From positions 558,001 to 622,000 of the forward strand of contig NZ_CP053896.1 of the NCBI RefSeq assembly GCF_013255915.1: a DNA stretch of 64,000 nucleotides, given 5' to 3'. Positions 52,767 through 63,259 of the stretch are shown piece after piece (the stretch's first letter is position 1; each line of letters opens with the position of its first letter). The stretch is from Providencia rettgeri (GTDB lineage: Bacteria > Pseudomonadota > Gammaproteobacteria > Enterobacterales > Enterobacteriaceae). The notes beneath the pieces were generated by a model. The model did no database searches and was not told the origin of the DNA. It saw nothing but the letters and a program-made list of their open reading frames with translations. Both the position numbers and the translations under genes were made by a program.

Positions 52767-53750
52767 TCACGGAATAAGCAAACTCGAACCTTGGGTTTTT
52801 CTTGATTCGATAGTGAGGTGAGCTTTTTGTGCATCTTTTAAAGCAAAAATTTGTGATTGCGGCACATCTACATTCACTTTTCCGCTTAAAATCATATCAA
52901 ATAAGGCATTACTAGCTTGGTCTAGCTCAGCACGGTTAGTCACATAGACACCAAGTGATGGGCGAGTGACGTATAATCCGCCTTTTTGGTTTAAAATTCC
53001 TAAGTTTACACCGGTAACAGGACCAGAAGCGTTACCAAAACTCACCATTAAGCCGCGACGCTTGAGCGAGTCTAAAGAAGCAATCCATGTGGATTGGCCC
53101 ACTGAGTCATACGCCACATTCACTTTCTCGCCATTAGTGATTTCTTTCACGCGAGCTGCAATGTCTTCTGTTTGGTAATTGATGACTTCCCATGCTCCGG
53201 CATCTTTGGCTCTTAACGCTTTATCTGCAGAACCCACCGTGCCTATCATCTTGGCGCCTAGCGCGTTTGCCCATTGGCAAGCTATCAACCCAACGCCACC
53301 TGCAGCGGCGTGGAACAGAAAGACTTCGTCACGTTTCAGTTGATATGTCTGATGGAATAAATAATAAACCGTCATGCCTTTTAATGAGCTGGCTGCGGCT
53401 TGTTCAAACGTAATGCCATCAGGGAGATGGGCTACAGCATTTTCAGGAACATTATGGACTTCGCTATAAGCACCTAGAGGGCCTTGCGCATAAACGACAC
53501 GGTCACCGGGCTTGAAACCTGTGACATGGGCACCAGTTTTCACAACAACACCTGCCGCTTCTGTACCAAGGCCACTTGGTAGCTTAGCAACAGGGTATAA
53601 ACCGCTGCGAACATAGGTGTCGATAAAGTTAATCCCGATAGCACGGTTTTCTATTTGAATTTCATTATCTGCTGGGTTTGCTGGGGAATAATCTACTAAG
53701 TTAAGTACATCAGCGCCGCCATGTTGCGCGAATTCAATACGTTTTGCCAT
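52767..53750 (-). CDS. qor: NADPH:quinone oxidoreductase (zeta-crystallin-like)
   Basis: A 327-residue MDR-superfamily enzyme without catalytic zinc. It shows GINFIDTYVRSGLYP, LGTEAAGVV, GDRVVYAQGPLGAYSE and the NADPH-binding AAAGGVGLIACQWANALGA (about 148-166). The ATG at 53750 has GGAG 6 bases upstream; an in-frame TTG at 53762 is ignored. It is divergent from dnaB as in other enterics, which fixes the syntenic frame around the cassette. Confidence 0.93.
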   Translation of the reverse strand: MAKRIEFAQHGGADVLNLVDYSPANPADNEIQIENRAIGINFIDTYVRSGLYPVAKLPSGLGTEAAGVVVKTGAHVTGFKPGDRVVYAQGPLGAYSEVHNVPENAVAHLPDGITFEQAAASSLKGMTVYYLFHQTYQLKRDEVFLFHAAAGGVGLIACQWANALGAKMIGTVGSADKALRAKDAGAWEVINYQTEDIAARVKEITNGEKVNVAYDSVGQSTWIASLDSLKRRGLMVSFGNASGPVTGVNLGILNQKGGLYVTRPSLGVYVTNRAELDQASNALFDMILSGKVNVDVPQSQIFALKDAQKAHLTIESRKTQGSSLLIP

Positions 53751-53962
53751 GACAATCTCCAATAAGGACTATTCATTTTAATTACAATAACAATCGTTTT
53801 ATCATAACGCCATGTTTCAATCAGAAGAATTATAGGTTTGTGCTTTCAGTGATGTATTTTATCTTGTGATTACTTTGCGCAAAGACGCAAAGAAAACCAC
53901 AAAAAAATAAGATTGGCGTATACTAAGCGCAGATCGTTAATTATAGACTTGGATATTAATGT

Positions 53963-55375
53963 ATGGCTAAAAAACCCTCATCAAATTTTAAAACGGATGC
54001 CCCACGAGACCACCAAATGGAAGGGTTAAAACTTCCACCACATTCTCTCGAAGCGGAGCAGTCTGTTTTAGGGGGGTTAATGTTAGATAACGAGCGTTGG
54101 GATACCGTTTCTGAACGTGTGACCCACGCTGATTTCTTTAGCCGCCCCCACCGTACCATTTTCTCACAGATGCAATTTTTGCTTGAGCAAGGCAAACCTA
54201 TTGACCTTATCACCTTATCAGAATCACTAGAACAGCAGGGTGAGTTGGATAGCGTCGGTGGTTTTGCTTATTTGGCTGAGCTATCTAAAAATACGCCAAG
54301 TGCGGCGAATATTAATGCTTATGCAGACATCGTCCGCGAACGTGCGATTGTTCGGGATATGATTTCAGTCGCTAATGAAATTGCAGATGCAGGTTATGAT
54401 CCACAAGGGCGAAGCAGTGAAGATCTCCTCGATTTAGCCGAAACCAAAGTATTCCAAATCGCTGAGTCAAGAGCGAATAAAGACGAGGGACCAAAAGGTA
54501 TTGAAGCCATTTTGTCTGAAACCGTTGAAAAAATTGAGCAACTTTACCAACAACCGCACGACGGTGTTACTGGGGTTTCAACAGGTTACCAAGACCTCGA
54601 TAAAAAAACCGCAGGTTTACAAGGTTCTGATTTAATTATTGTGGCCGCGCGTCCATCGATGGGGAAAACCACTTTTGCAATGAACTTGTGCGAAAACGCG
54701 GCGATGACGGAAGAAAAACCTGTTTTAATCTTCAGTTTAGAGATGCCAGGAAACCAAATCATGATGCGTATGTTGGCATCATTATCCCGTGTTGACCAAA
54801 CCCGTATTCGTACTGGGCAACTTGATGATGAGGATTGGGCGCGAATTTCAAGCACGATGGGTATTTTGATGGAAAAGCGCAATATGTACATCGATGACTC
54901 TTCGGGCCTGACTCCCACAGAGGTTCGTTCACGTGCGAGGCGTATTTATCGTGAACATGGTGGTTTAAGTTTGATCATGATTGACTACCTCCAATTGATG
55001 CGAGTTCCTGCTCTTTCTGACAACCGTACGTTAGAAATTGCCGAAATTTCACGTTCACTTAAGGCGCTAGCGAAAGAATTAAATGTACCTGTGGTGGCTC
55101 TGTCGCAGTTAAACCGTAGTCTTGAGCAACGTGCCGATAAGCGCCCTGTTAACTCGGATTTACGTGAATCAGGGTCTATCGAGCAGGATGCGGACTTAAT
55201 CATGTTTATCTATCGTGATGAGGTTTATCACGATAATAGTGAGCTCAAAGGGGTTGCGGAAATCATTCTCGGTAAACAGCGTAATGGGCCGATTGGTACG
55301 GTGCGGTTGACGTTTAATGGGCAGTGGTCGCGCTTCGATAATTATGCAGGGCCAGCTTATAATGATGAGGACTAA
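53963..55375 (+). CDS. dnaB: Replicative DNA helicase DnaB
   Basis: A 470-residue hexameric helicase unwinding DNA at the replication fork. The N-terminal domain (about 25-130) has LPPHSLEAEQSVLGGLMLDN, which contacts primase. The RecA-like domain has Walker A ARPSMGKTTFAMN (about 231-243), FSLEMPG, LIMIDYLQLM and QLNRSLEQRADKRPVNSDLRESG. No intein is present. Its start lies 200 bases from the divergent qor. Confidence 0.96.
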   Translation: MAKKPSSNFKTDAPRDHQMEGLKLPPHSLEAEQSVLGGLMLDNERWDTVSERVTHADFFSRPHRTIFSQMQFLLEQGKPIDLITLSESLEQQGELDSVGGFAYLAELSKNTPSAANINAYADIVRERAIVRDMISVANEIADAGYDPQGRSSEDLLDLAETKVFQIAESRANKDEGPKGIEAILSETVEKIEQLYQQPHDGVTGVSTGYQDLDKKTAGLQGSDLIIVAARPSMGKTTFAMNLCENAAMTEEKPVLIFSLEMPGNQIMMRMLASLSRVDQTRIRTGQLDDEDWARISSTMGILMEKRNMYIDDSSGLTPTEVRSRARRIYREHGGLSLIMIDYLQLMRVPALSDNRTLEIAEISRSLKALAKELNVPVVALSQLNRSLEQRADKRPVNSDLRESGSIEQDADLIMFIYRDEVYHDNSELKGVAEIILGKQRNGPIGTVRLTFNGQWSRFDNYAGPAYNDED

Positions 55376-55392
55376 ATCCTCATCATAAATAC

Positions 55393-55512
55393 TCGTCATA
55401 TTTTGCGCTGTCACGGTGTTGGCTGCACTCGGCTACGCGAATCATATACTTATGTATGCTTCTTGGATTAGCTCAATCGCCGCCTAGCGACAATGCAAAC
55501 TATTTAGAGTAT
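55393..55512. repeat. ERIC-like element downstream of dnaB
   Basis: A single 120-base copy begins TCGTCATATT, contains TCATATACTTATGTATGCTTC, then CGCCGCCTAGC, and ends ACTATTTAGAGTA. It matches the four copies near ssb in order and spacing. The central ACTTATGTATGCTCC-type palindrome and GCCGCC resemble ERIC. It is the most diverged copy in the window. Confidence 0.75.
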
Positions 55513-55610
55513 TAAAGTTAAACTAGTTTGAATAATTTTTTCTTTATACAGAAACAAGATCGAATGGAAATTGATATTTTTTAGCGTATAACAAATAGAG
55601 AATATATTGG

Positions 55611-55635
55611 GCTGCCAAAGGGCAGCTTAATTTTT
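55611..55635 (+). terminator. Terminator upstream of alr
   Basis: GCTGCC-AAAG-GGCAGC forms a 6-bp GC-rich hairpin followed by TTAATTTTTAG. It is located between the repeat after dnaB and alr, and presumably ends dnaB transcripts. Confidence 0.8.
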
Positions 55636-55666
55636 AGCGGGTTTAGAGAAAAAGAACGAGGAAACA

Positions 55667-56749
55667 ATGAAAGCGGCAACCGCATTGATAAACCGCCGCG
55701 CTCTGCGACACAACTTGCAACGGGTGAAAGAAATTGCACCAAATAGCCAGATGATTGCAGTTGTCAAAGCAAACGCTTATGGTCATGGGTTAGTAGGGGT
55801 TGGTCAGGCAGTAGAAGAGCTGGTGGATGGCTTTGGTGTGGCAAGACTCAATGAGGCGCTACTATTACGGCAGCACGGTGTGATAAAACCGATTGTTTTA
55901 CTGGAGGGTTTTTTTGAACAATCTGACTTGTTGTTAATGGCAGAACACCAGATTGACACCGTGATCCACTGTATAGAACAGCTTGAAATGCTAGAAGCTA
56001 CCAAATTACCCTATCCTCTTAAAGTTTGGATGAAACTGGATACAGGTATGCACCGCCTTGGCATACTTCCTAAAGATGCCGAAGGCTTTTATCAACGTTT
56101 ACAACGCTGCCAGCAAGTTCAGCTCCCTATCAATATTGTTAGTCATTTTTGCCAAGCGGATGCCCCCCATTTACCGACAACTGAAAAACAAATTGCCTGC
56201 TTTAAACAGTTTATTGACGGTAAAGAGGGTGAGAAATCCATTGCCGCCTCCGCAGGAATTTTACTTTGGCCAGAAGCTCACTATGACTGGGTTCGTCCAG
56301 GGATCATGATGTATGGCGCTTCGCCACAAGAAGGGAAAAGTGCAGAAGACTTCGGTTTGCTTCCTGTGATGACACTAAAATCAACATTAATTGCGGTTAG
56401 GGAGCATGCGGCAGGACAATGTGTAGGTTATGGTGAAACATGGTGTAGTGACAAAGACACACTGCTTGGTGTTGTTGCAATCGGCTATGGTGATGGTTAT
56501 CCACGTAACGTACCTTCAGGCACACCGGTGTTAATTAATGGGCGAAAAGTGCCTATTGTTGGGCGAATTTCCATGGATATGACAGTGGTGGATTTGGGAC
56601 TAAATGCCGATGATAAAGTGGGGGATGACGTTATTTTGTGGGGAAATCAACTACCGGTTGAAGAAATTGCCACACAAACAGGCATTATCAACTATGAGTT
56701 ACTGACGAAGTTAACCTCTAGAGTTGCAATGGAATATGTAGACGAATAG
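55667..56749 (+). CDS. alr: Alanine racemase
   Basis: A 360-residue PLP enzyme producing D-alanine for peptidoglycan. The PLP-binding Lys is in [12 protein letters not shown] (about residue 34). [38 protein letters not shown] and GYGDGYPRN, with the second-base Tyr in QCVGYGETW, are present. It resembles the constitutive Alr of enterics. It starts behind GAGGAAAC. Confidence 0.95.
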   Translation: MKAATALINRRALRHNLQRVKEIAPNSQMIAVVKANAYGHGLVGVGQAVEELVDGFGVARLNEALLLRQHGVIKPIVLLEGFFEQSDLLLMAEHQIDTVIHCIEQLEMLEATKLPYPLKVWMKLDTGMHRLGILPKDAEGFYQRLQRCQQVQLPINIVSHFCQADAPHLPTTEKQIACFKQFIDGKEGEKSIAASAGILLWPEAHYDWVRPGIMMYGASPQEGKSAEDFGLLPVMTLKSTLIAVREHAAGQCVGYGETWCSDKDTLLGVVAIGYGDGYPRNVPSGTPVLINGRKVPIVGRISMDMTVVDLGLNADDKVGDDVILWGNQLPVEEIATQTGIINYELLTKLTSRVAMEYVDE

Positions 56750-56851
56750 CCAGCAAAGGGTTATTTTCAGATAACAACGTAAAAATGGCGCTAAATATGG
56801 CAAATCATCGCTTGGTTTATTTAGCGTAAAATAATGATTAGGAGATGTCCT

Positions 56852-58048
56852 GTGTTCGAACATGTTGATGCTTATCCGGGCGACCCAATTCTGTCGTTAA
56901 TGGATGAATTTAATAAAGACTCTCGTGAAAATAAAATTAATTTGAGTATCGGTCTTTACTATGATGGTGACGGGAAAACCCCTGAACTGGCGACAGTCGG
57001 TACGGCAAAAGCGGCGTTAAATAAACTGCCTGCAAGCGCATCACTGTATTTGCCTATGGAAGGTTTGAAAGATTACCGTACTGAATTACAAAAATTAGTA
57101 TTTGGTGAGGATTGCCCGCTAATTGCACAGGAACGTATCGCTACCGTCCAAACGATTGGTGGTTCTGGTGCGTTAAAAATTGGTGCTGATTTTTTACATC
57201 AATATTATCCCGATTCCGAAGTGTGGTGCAGTGACCCAACTTGGGAAAACCATGCCTCTATTTTTTCAGGTGCGGGAACAAAAGTGCATTACTACCCGTA
57301 CTTTGATGAAAAAACCAAAGGTGTTAAATTTGATGAGATGCTAGCGACATTCAAACAATTGCCTGCTAATAGCATCATCCTAATGCACCCGTGCTGTCAT
57401 AACCCAACAGGCTCCGACCTGACTCCTGCACAATGGGATGAAGTCACTAAGGTAGCATTAGAACGCAAATTGATCCCATTTTTAGATATTGCTTATCAAG
57501 GTTTTGCAGAAGGCATTAATGAAGATGCTTATGCTATCCGAGCGATGGTTAAAGCTGGCTTACCCGTGTTTGTCAGTAACTCATTTTCTAAAATCTTTGG
57601 TATCTACGGTGAACGTGCAGGTGGGCTTTCTGTGATCTGTGAAAACCAAGATGAACGTGACCGTGTGTTAGGCCAGTTAAAAGCGGGTGTTCGCCGTTTA
57701 TATTCTAGCCCGCCATCTAATGGTGCAAAAATTGTTGCTGCGGTATTAACCAACAGCGCTGAAAAAGCCAAATGGTTAGCGGAAGTGGAAGAGATGCGCT
57801 TACGTATTTTAGACATGCGTACGGTATTGGTCGATGAGCTAAAAAAAGCATTACCAAATCAAAATTTCGATCACTTATTAAAGCAGCGCGGCATGTTCAG
57901 CTACACTGGTTTTTCTAAAGAGCAAGTGGCTCGCCTGAAAGACGAATTTGCGGTTTACTTGGTTGGAACTGGCCGTGTTTGTATGGCAGGTGTCAATCGC
58001 CATAATGTTAAACGCATTGTTGAAGCATTTGCTGCCGTTAGCCAATAA
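56852..58048 (+). CDS. tyrB: Aromatic-amino-acid aminotransferase
   Basis: A 398-residue class I PLP aminotransferase forming tyrosine and phenylalanine. It shows [42 protein letters not shown] and the PLP Lys in [18 protein letters not shown] (about 247). Alignment with E. coli TyrB supports a GTG start at 56852, which has AGGAG 7 bases upstream; the ATG at 56834 lies before this site. An inverted repeat CGCTAAATA/TATTTAGCG (56789-56826) precedes the gene. No clear TyrR box was found. Confidence 0.92.
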   Translation: MFEHVDAYPGDPILSLMDEFNKDSRENKINLSIGLYYDGDGKTPELATVGTAKAALNKLPASASLYLPMEGLKDYRTELQKLVFGEDCPLIAQERIATVQTIGGSGALKIGADFLHQYYPDSEVWCSDPTWENHASIFSGAGTKVHYYPYFDEKTKGVKFDEMLATFKQLPANSIILMHPCCHNPTGSDLTPAQWDEVTKVALERKLIPFLDIAYQGFAEGINEDAYAIRAMVKAGLPVFVSNSFSKIFGIYGERAGGLSVICENQDERDRVLGQLKAGVRRLYSSPPSNGAKIVAAVLTNSAEKAKWLAEVEEMRLRILDMRTVLVDELKKALPNQNFDHLLKQRGMFSYTGFSKEQVARLKDEFAVYLVGTGRVCMAGVNRHNVKRIVEAFAAVSQ

Positions 58049-58067
58049 TTCTTAGCTATCGTAATAA

Positions 58068-58104
58068 TTATCAGGGAACAAAATGCTCCCTGATAATCTT
58101 CTTA
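58068..58104. terminator. Terminator between convergent tyrB and uvrA
   Basis: TTATCAGGGA and TCCCTGATAA form a perfect 10-bp stem with a 9-base loop followed by TCTTCTTACT. It lies just after tyrB and close to the end of the minus-strand uvrA. Confidence 0.85.
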
Positions 58105-58128
58105 CTTATTTTTTAATGGCCTTTCTAC

Positions 58129-60963
58129 TTAGTAGCCGCGTTCTAAAATCGTTTTTAAGAACCGTGCGGTGTGAGATTTTTCACACTCAGCCACTTCTTC
58201 TGGTGTGCCTGCAATTAAGATTTCACCGCCGCCACTACCCCCTTCAGGGCCTAAATCGACAATCCAGTCCGCTGTCTTAATGACATCAAGGTTGTGCTCA
58301 ATCACCACAATGGTGTTTCCTTGGTCACGAAGCTGATGTAAAACGACTAAGAGCTGTTGAATATCAGCAAAGTGCAGGCCAGTTGTTGGTTCATCCAAAA
58401 TATAGATAGTTTGCCCTGTACCGCGTTTAGATAACTCTTTAGCTAATTTCACACGCTGTGCTTCACCACCAGAGAGCGTCGTCGCTGATTGACCGAGGCG
58501 GATATAGGATAAACCAACGTCCATCAGCGTTTGTAACTTGCGGGCAAGGGCAGGTACGGCATCAAAAAATTCACGAGACTCTTCGATGGTCATATCCAGC
58601 ACTTCATGGATATTTTTACCTTTATATTTAATTTCTAGCGTTTCGCGGTTATAGCGTTTGCCTTTACATTGGTCACAAGGGACATACACATCAGGCAAGA
58701 AGTGCATTTCAACCTTGATAACCCCATCACCTTGGCAAGCTTCACAACGACCGCCTTTAACGTTAAAGCTAAAACGTCCTGGGTTATAACCACGAGTCCG
58801 AGACTCAGGCACACCGGCAAATAGTTCACGCACAGGTGTAAACACACCAGTATAGGTGGCAGGGTTCGAACGTGGTGTACGGCCTATTGGGCTCTGGTCA
58901 ATATCAATGACCTTATCAAAGTGCTCTAAACCTTCTACATCTAAATAAGGGGCAGGGGTGATGGTTGTCGCCCCATTTAATTGGCGTTGAGCAATAGGGA
59001 ATAGCGTATCGTTTATCAGTGTTGATTTACCTGAACCAGACACGCCAGTGATGCAGGTAAATAACCCAACAGGGACTTTTAACGTCACATTTTTCAGGTT
59101 ATTACCCTTTGCCCCAAACACCGTCAGCATTTTATCTTTATTAATTGGAACGCGTTTCTGCGGGATATCAATTCTGCGCTCACCACTTAAAAATTTACCA
59201 GTGAGTGAATCAGGGTTTGCGACAATATCTTCCAGTGTTCCTTGGGCAACAATTTGCCCACCATGCACCCCAGCACCCGGGCCGATATCAATCACATGGT
59301 CTGCGGCGCGGATCGCGTCTTCGTCATGTTCAACGACGATCACGGTATTTCCTAGATCACGCAGGTGGATCAAGGTTTCAAGTAAGCGGTCATTATCACG
59401 TTGGTGTAAGCCAATTGAAGGTTCATCAAGGACATACATCACACCGACTAAACCTGCTCCAATTTGGCTTGCTAAACGAATGCGTTGTGCTTCGCCACCA
59501 GACAAGGTGTCAGCAGAGCGTGAAAGTGTCAGATAATTAAGCCCAACATTGACGAGAAATTTCAGGCGATCGCCAATTTCTTTTAAAACTTTTTCTGCGA
59601 TTTGAGCGCGCTGGCCTGTGAGTTTTAGATTTTGGAAAAATTCCATTGCGTGGCCAATGCTGTAATCTGCGATTTCGGGCAATGTTGTATTTTCAACAAA
59701 TACAAAGCGCGCCTCTTTACGTAAGCGCGTCCCATGGCAAGAGACACATGGACGGTTGCTGATATATTTTGCTAATTCTTCACGGACAGCCGTTGATTCT
59801 GTTTCTTTATAACGGCGTTCCATATTATTGAGCACGCCTTCAAAAGGGTGCCGGCGCACAGTGATGTCGCCACGGTCATTACGGTATTTAAACTCAATCG
59901 TTTCTTTGCCTGAACCATATAAAATAATTTTTTGAATGGCAGGACTCAGAGTGTCATAAGGCGCTTCCACATCAAATTTATAATGCTCAGCTAATGACAT
60001 CAGCATTTGGAAATAGTAAAAATTACGGCGATCCCAACCCCGAATTGCACCACCTGCGAGTGAGATTTCAGTATTTTGAATGACTCTTTCGGGATCAAAA
60101 AACTGCTGAACACCTAAGCCATCACAGCTTGGACAGGCCCCTGCAGGGTTGTTAAAAGAAAATAGGCGAGGTTCAAGTTCCACCATACTGTAGCCGCAAA
60201 CAGAGCAGGCAAAATTGGCAGAAAAAACCAGTTCTTCTGCATTCGCATCATCCATATCCGCGACAATTGCGGTACCGCCAGAGAGTTCTAGTGCGGTTTC
60301 AAAGGATTCGGCTAAACGCTGAGCAATATCATCACGAATTTTAAAACGATCGACAATGACTTCAATCGTATGTTTTTTCTGTAATTCGAGCTTTGGTGGA
60401 TCGGATAGATCGCAAACTTCCCCATCAATTCGGGCACGGATATAGCCTTGGCTGGCTAAGTTATCGAGTAACTTAACGTGCTCCCCTTTACGTTCTTTAA
60501 CGACAGGAGCAAGTAGCATCATTCGGCGATCGGTGGGTTGAGCCAGAACATTATCGACCATCTGGCTAACAGTTTGAGCCGCAAGCGGTATGTCGTGATC
60601 AGGGCAGCGAGGTTCACCAACACGTGCAAATAATAGCCGCAGATAGTCATGAATTTCTGTGATGGTTCCGACCGTCGAACGTGGGTTGTGTGAAGTGGAT
60701 TTTTGTTCAATCGAAATTGCAGGGGATAACCCTTCAATATGATCGACATCCGGTTTCTCCATTAAAGAAAGAAACTGGCGAGCATAAGCAGATAAAGATT
60801 CAACATAACGGCGCTGACCCTCTGCATACAGGGTATCAAAAGCTAAAGATGATTTCCCTGAACCAGATAACCCAGTAATAACAATGAGTTTGTCGCGAGG
60901 GATGATGAGATTGATGTTTTTCAGATTATGCGTGCGTGCGCCGCGGACTTCGATATTATCCAT
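58129..60963 (-). CDS. uvrA: UvrABC excinuclease subunit A
   Basis: A 944-residue DNA-damage recognition ATPase. Two ABC modules are present: Walker [15 protein letters not shown] (about 31-44) and [13 protein letters not shown] (about 640). The signatures are [12 protein letters not shown] and [12 protein letters not shown]. Zinc-binding cysteines are in FACSVCGY with ACPSCDG, and in RCEACQGDG with CDQCKGKR. Length equals that of enteric UvrA. It is preceded by a LexA box and is divergent from ssb, as usual, but at an unusual distance. Confidence 0.97.
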   Translation of the reverse strand: MDNIEVRGARTHNLKNINLIIPRDKLIVITGLSGSGKSSLAFDTLYAEGQRRYVESLSAYARQFLSLMEKPDVDHIEGLSPAISIEQKSTSHNPRSTVGTITEIHDYLRLLFARVGEPRCPDHDIPLAAQTVSQMVDNVLAQPTDRRMMLLAPVVKERKGEHVKLLDNLASQGYIRARIDGEVCDLSDPPKLELQKKHTIEVIVDRFKIRDDIAQRLAESFETALELSGGTAIVADMDDANAEELVFSANFACSVCGYSMVELEPRLFSFNNPAGACPSCDGLGVQQFFDPERVIQNTEISLAGGAIRGWDRRNFYYFQMLMSLAEHYKFDVEAPYDTLSPAIQKIILYGSGKETIEFKYRNDRGDITVRRHPFEGVLNNMERRYKETESTAVREELAKYISNRPCVSCHGTRLRKEARFVFVENTTLPEIADYSIGHAMEFFQNLKLTGQRAQIAEKVLKEIGDRLKFLVNVGLNYLTLSRSADTLSGGEAQRIRLASQIGAGLVGVMYVLDEPSIGLHQRDNDRLLETLIHLRDLGNTVIVVEHDEDAIRAADHVIDIGPGAGVHGGQIVAQGTLEDIVANPDSLTGKFLSGERRIDIPQKRVPINKDKMLTVFGAKGNNLKNVTLKVPVGLFTCITGVSGSGKSTLINDTLFPIAQRQLNGATTITPAPYLDVEGLEHFDKVIDIDQSPIGRTPRSNPATYTGVFTPVRELFAGVPESRTRGYNPGRFSFNVKGGRCEACQGDGVIKVEMHFLPDVYVPCDQCKGKRYNRETLEIKYKGKNIHEVLDMTIEESREFFDAVPALARKLQTLMDVGLSYIRLGQSATTLSGGEAQRVKLAKELSKRGTGQTIYILDEPTTGLHFADIQQLLVVLHQLRDQGNTIVVIEHNLDVIKTADWIVDLGPEGGSGGGEILIAGTPEEVAECEKSHTARFLKTILERGY

Positions 60964-61026
60964 TTACCACTTCCCGGATGATTTGATATTGAACAATCGC
61001 AAGAGACTATTATCACATATTTATGG

Positions 61027-61042
61027 CTGAATGGATATACAG
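61027..61042 (-). promoter_or_regulatory. LexA (SOS) box of uvrA
   Basis: On the minus strand CTGTATATCCATTCAG fits the LexA consensus CTG-N10-CAG with the typical TATAT core. It lies 64 bases upstream of the uvrA start codon, as expected for an SOS-controlled promoter. Confidence 0.88.
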
Positions 61043-61052
61043 TATTTCCTAT

Positions 61053-61180
61053 TCGTCATATTTCAAACCGTGGCGTTGTTGGCTGCTCTTAGCTACGCAG
61101 GTCACATACTTTTGTATGCTCCCCGCGATACCTTCGCTTGCCGCCTAGCCACAGCTTGAACTATTTAGAATAGGTTCTGC
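61053..61180. repeat. ERIC-like repeat, copy 1
   Basis: A 128-base unit beginning TCGTCATATTTCAAACCGTG. It contains GGTCACATACTTTTGTATGC, then CCCCGCGATACCTTCGCTTG, CCGCCTAGCCACAGCTTGAA, and ends CTATTTAGAATA plus a spacer. The core resembles the ERIC palindrome (compare ATGTAAGCTCCTGGGGATTC), followed by CGCTTGCCGCC. Confidence 0.85.
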
Positions 61181-61308
61181 TCGTCATATTTCAAACAGTG
61201 GCGGTGTTGGCTGCTCTCAGCTACGCAGGTCACATACTTTTGTATGCTCCCCGCGATACCTTCGCTTGCCGCCTAGCCACAGCTTGAACTATTTAGAATA
61301 GGTTCTGC
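61181..61308. repeat. ERIC-like repeat, copy 2
   Basis: A second full 128-base unit in direct tandem with copy 1, differing at only a few positions (CAGTGGCGGTG instead of CCGTGGCGTTG). The near identity and exact period point to tandem duplication rather than independent insertion. Confidence 0.85.
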
Positions 61309-61404
61309 TCATCATATTTCAAACCGTGGTGTTGTTGGCTGCTCTCAGCTACGTAGGTCACATACTTTTGTATGCTCGCTGCGATATCTTCGCTTTATTT
61401 TTAC
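61309..61404. repeat. ERIC-like repeat, copy 3, truncated
   Basis: A 96-base unit lacking the 3' portion from the GCCGCC segment through the CTATTTAGAATA end; the break is at CTTCGCTTTATTTTTAC. The left part is intact, with GGTCACATACTTTTGTATGC. Confidence 0.82.
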
Positions 61405-61526
61405 TCGTCATATTTCAAACAGTGGCGGTGTTGGCTGCTCTCAGCTACGTAGGTCACATACTTTTGTATGCTCCCTACGATATCTTCGCTTGCCGCCTAG
61501 CCACTGCTTGAACTATTTAGAGTAAG
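61405..61526. repeat. ERIC-like repeat, copy 4
   Basis: A last, nearly full unit, ending CCACTGCTTGAACTATTTAG. It shares TACGTAGGTCACATAC with copy 3, so copies 3-4 and 1-2 form two sub-pairs. Confidence 0.83.
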
Positions 61527-61540
61527 ATTTTAATGGTGAA

Positions 61541-61592
61541 ACAGAAAAACAGAAAAACAGAAAAACAGAAAAACAGAAAAACAGAAAAACAG
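61541..61592. repeat. Octanucleotide microsatellite CAGAAAAA, about 6.4 units
   Basis: CAG recurs exactly every 8 bases from 61542 to 61592 with five As between. It lies between the ERIC-like array and the ssb promoter region and in no credible gene. Unit number could vary by slipped-strand replication. Confidence 0.9.
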
Positions 61593-61803
61593 AAAAACAG
61601 CGATCTGAATTTATCGAAAAGATAGATGCGGTGTGTATTATTTTGTGTCTATACTGACAAAAGCACTATGGAATTTCACTAAAAGCTGGAAAGCGTTTCG
61701 CAAATTAACAAGCTTAATTTCAAATATTGGTGCAAATCAGCTCTGTCGTGGTAAACTTCACGGCTAATCCAGAGATTAAAATTCAATGCATCAGGAGTAA
61801 TAA

Positions 61804-62325
61804 ATGGCCAGCAGAGGCGTAAATAAAGTAATTCTTATCGGTAACCTAGGACAAGATCCAGAAATCCGTTATATGCCTAACGGCGGAGCTGTGGCAAACC
61901 TGACTCTGGCAACTTCTGAAAGTTGGCGTGACAAGCAAACCGGTGAGATGCGTGAAAAAACCGAATGGCACCGCGTGGTTATTTTCGGCAAATTAGCGGA
62001 AGTGGCAGGTGAATACCTGAAAAAAGGTTCACAAGTCTATATCGAAGGTTCTCTGCAAACACGTAAATGGCAAGACCAAAGTGGTCAAGACCGTTACACG
62101 ACAGAAGTTGTTGTGAATATCGGCGGCTCAATGCAAATGCTAGGTGGCCGTGGCGGTGATGCAGCATCACAAGGTCAAGGCGGCCAAGGCGGTTGGGGCC
62201 AACCTCAACAGCCGCAAGCAGCACAGCAATTTAGTGGTGGCGGAGCTCCAGCCGCACGCTCATCAGCGCCTGCTCCACAGACTAATGAACCACCAATGGA
62301 TTTCGATGACGATATTCCGTTCTAA
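61804..62325 (+). CDS. ssb: Single-stranded DNA-binding protein
   Basis: A 173-residue SSB. The OB fold covers residues 1-112 ([64 protein letters not shown]). A Gly/Gln-rich linker follows, ending in the protein-interaction tip DFDDDIPF. It protects single-stranded DNA at forks and recruits repair proteins. It starts behind CAGGAGTAATA. Codon use is that of a highly expressed gene. Confidence 0.97.
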   Translation: MASRGVNKVILIGNLGQDPEIRYMPNGGAVANLTLATSESWRDKQTGEMREKTEWHRVVIFGKLAEVAGEYLKKGSQVYIEGSLQTRKWQDQSGQDRYTTEVVVNIGGSMQMLGGRGGDAASQGQGGQGGWGQPQQPQAAQQFSGGGAPAARSSAPAPQTNEPPMDFDDDIPF

Positions 62326-62349
62326 TTTATTTGCTGATTAGAATGCACA

Positions 62350-62385
62350 AAAAATAAAGGCTTCCTTGTGAAGCCTTTATTTTTT
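62350..62385 (+). terminator. Terminator of ssb
   Basis: AAATAAAGGCTTC and GAAGCCTTTATTT pair around a 5-base loop, followed by six Ts. It lies 25 bases after the ssb stop codon. Confidence 0.93.
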
Positions 62386-62522
62386 AATAAAGATAAATGT
62401 ATAAAATTATATATCCAAAAAATTATTATTTTTTTATTAAGATAGTAAAGTAAATATAAAACTGAAACCTTAAGGTTTTATTAATTTTAAATTAAGGTTT
62501 TCTTAACTAAATGGGAAATAAT

Positions 62523-62555
62523 AAAGCCCCAGTAGTTAACTTACATGGGGCTTTG
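62523..62555 (-). terminator. Terminator of the AarP-like gene
   Basis: AAAGCCCCA and TGGGGCTTT are perfect 9-bp arms with a 15-base loop; on the minus strand TTATTATTT follows. It lies 55 bases past the stop of the minus-strand regulator gene. Confidence 0.75.
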
Positions 62556-62609
62556 TATTGGTAGTGTTATTAAAAAAGGAAATATAAATTTTATTTTCAT
62601 ATTAGCGTA

Positions 62610-63017
62610 TCAAGCTACTTTAGGTTCCAGTAGTAATGGGTCATTTTGACTTTCACCCGATAGGCGATAGATTGACGGTGACGTACCTAAATAAGCTCTA
62701 AATCGCTTTGCAAAAGATTGTTGGGAGTCGAATTGGTATTTTAATGCAATATCAATAACTTGAAGCTCGGTGGAACATAGGTCTTTAGCGGCTTCACAAA
62801 TTCTCCTTCGGCGAATATATTCACCTAAAGGCATACCTACGACTTTTCTAAATACTCTTTGTAAATGCCATTTTGTATATCCTGATCTGAGTGCGATATC
62901 ATCGAGTAATAAACGACTGGTTAAGTTCATTTCAATCCAAACTAATATTTCATTAACAACTGTAGATTGAAATTCTGTGTATTTCCCATTACAGGGAACA
63001 GGGATTTCTTTATACAT
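62610..63017 (-). CDS. aarP: MarA/SoxS-type AraC regulator, probable AarP
   Basis: A 135-residue protein consisting of just the two helix-turn-helix units of the MarA/SoxS/Rob group. It shows LLLDDIALRSGYTKWHLQRVFRKVVGMPLGEYIRRRRI (about 36-73) and IDIALKYQFDSQQSFAKRFRAYLGTSPSIYR (about 88-118). Size and type fit AarP of Providencia stuartii, an activator of aac(2')-Ia and intrinsic multidrug resistance. Without alignment the choice between AarP and other MarA-like members remains a judgement. It stands alone. Confidence 0.78.
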   Translation of the reverse strand: MYKEIPVPCNGKYTEFQSTVVNEILVWIEMNLTSRLLLDDIALRSGYTKWHLQRVFRKVVGMPLGEYIRRRRICEAAKDLCSTELQVIDIALKYQFDSQQSFAKRFRAYLGTSPSIYRLSGESQNDPLLLEPKVA

Positions 63018-63259
63018 AATATCTTCCTATTAGTTACTTTTTAATCTTATCCGTCATTAAGTCAATAGCCAATAAATAAATGGTAAACAAAACCGAATAC
63101 AGTTTGTTAATTTGTAAAATAGACAAAATACCGATTTTTAATTAGTTTATAGCCAGTAGAGTTTATCTTAAGGAGATATATTCATAATGATATCGATTAG
63201 CAACAGATGAAACTATTACGCCCTTTGAATATAAAAACACGGTACTATGGTAAAGCTCT

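Noticed and set aside
61053..61526. CRISPR array
   Set aside because: The units are about 128 bases, directly abutting, with no unique spacers and no cas genes nearby.
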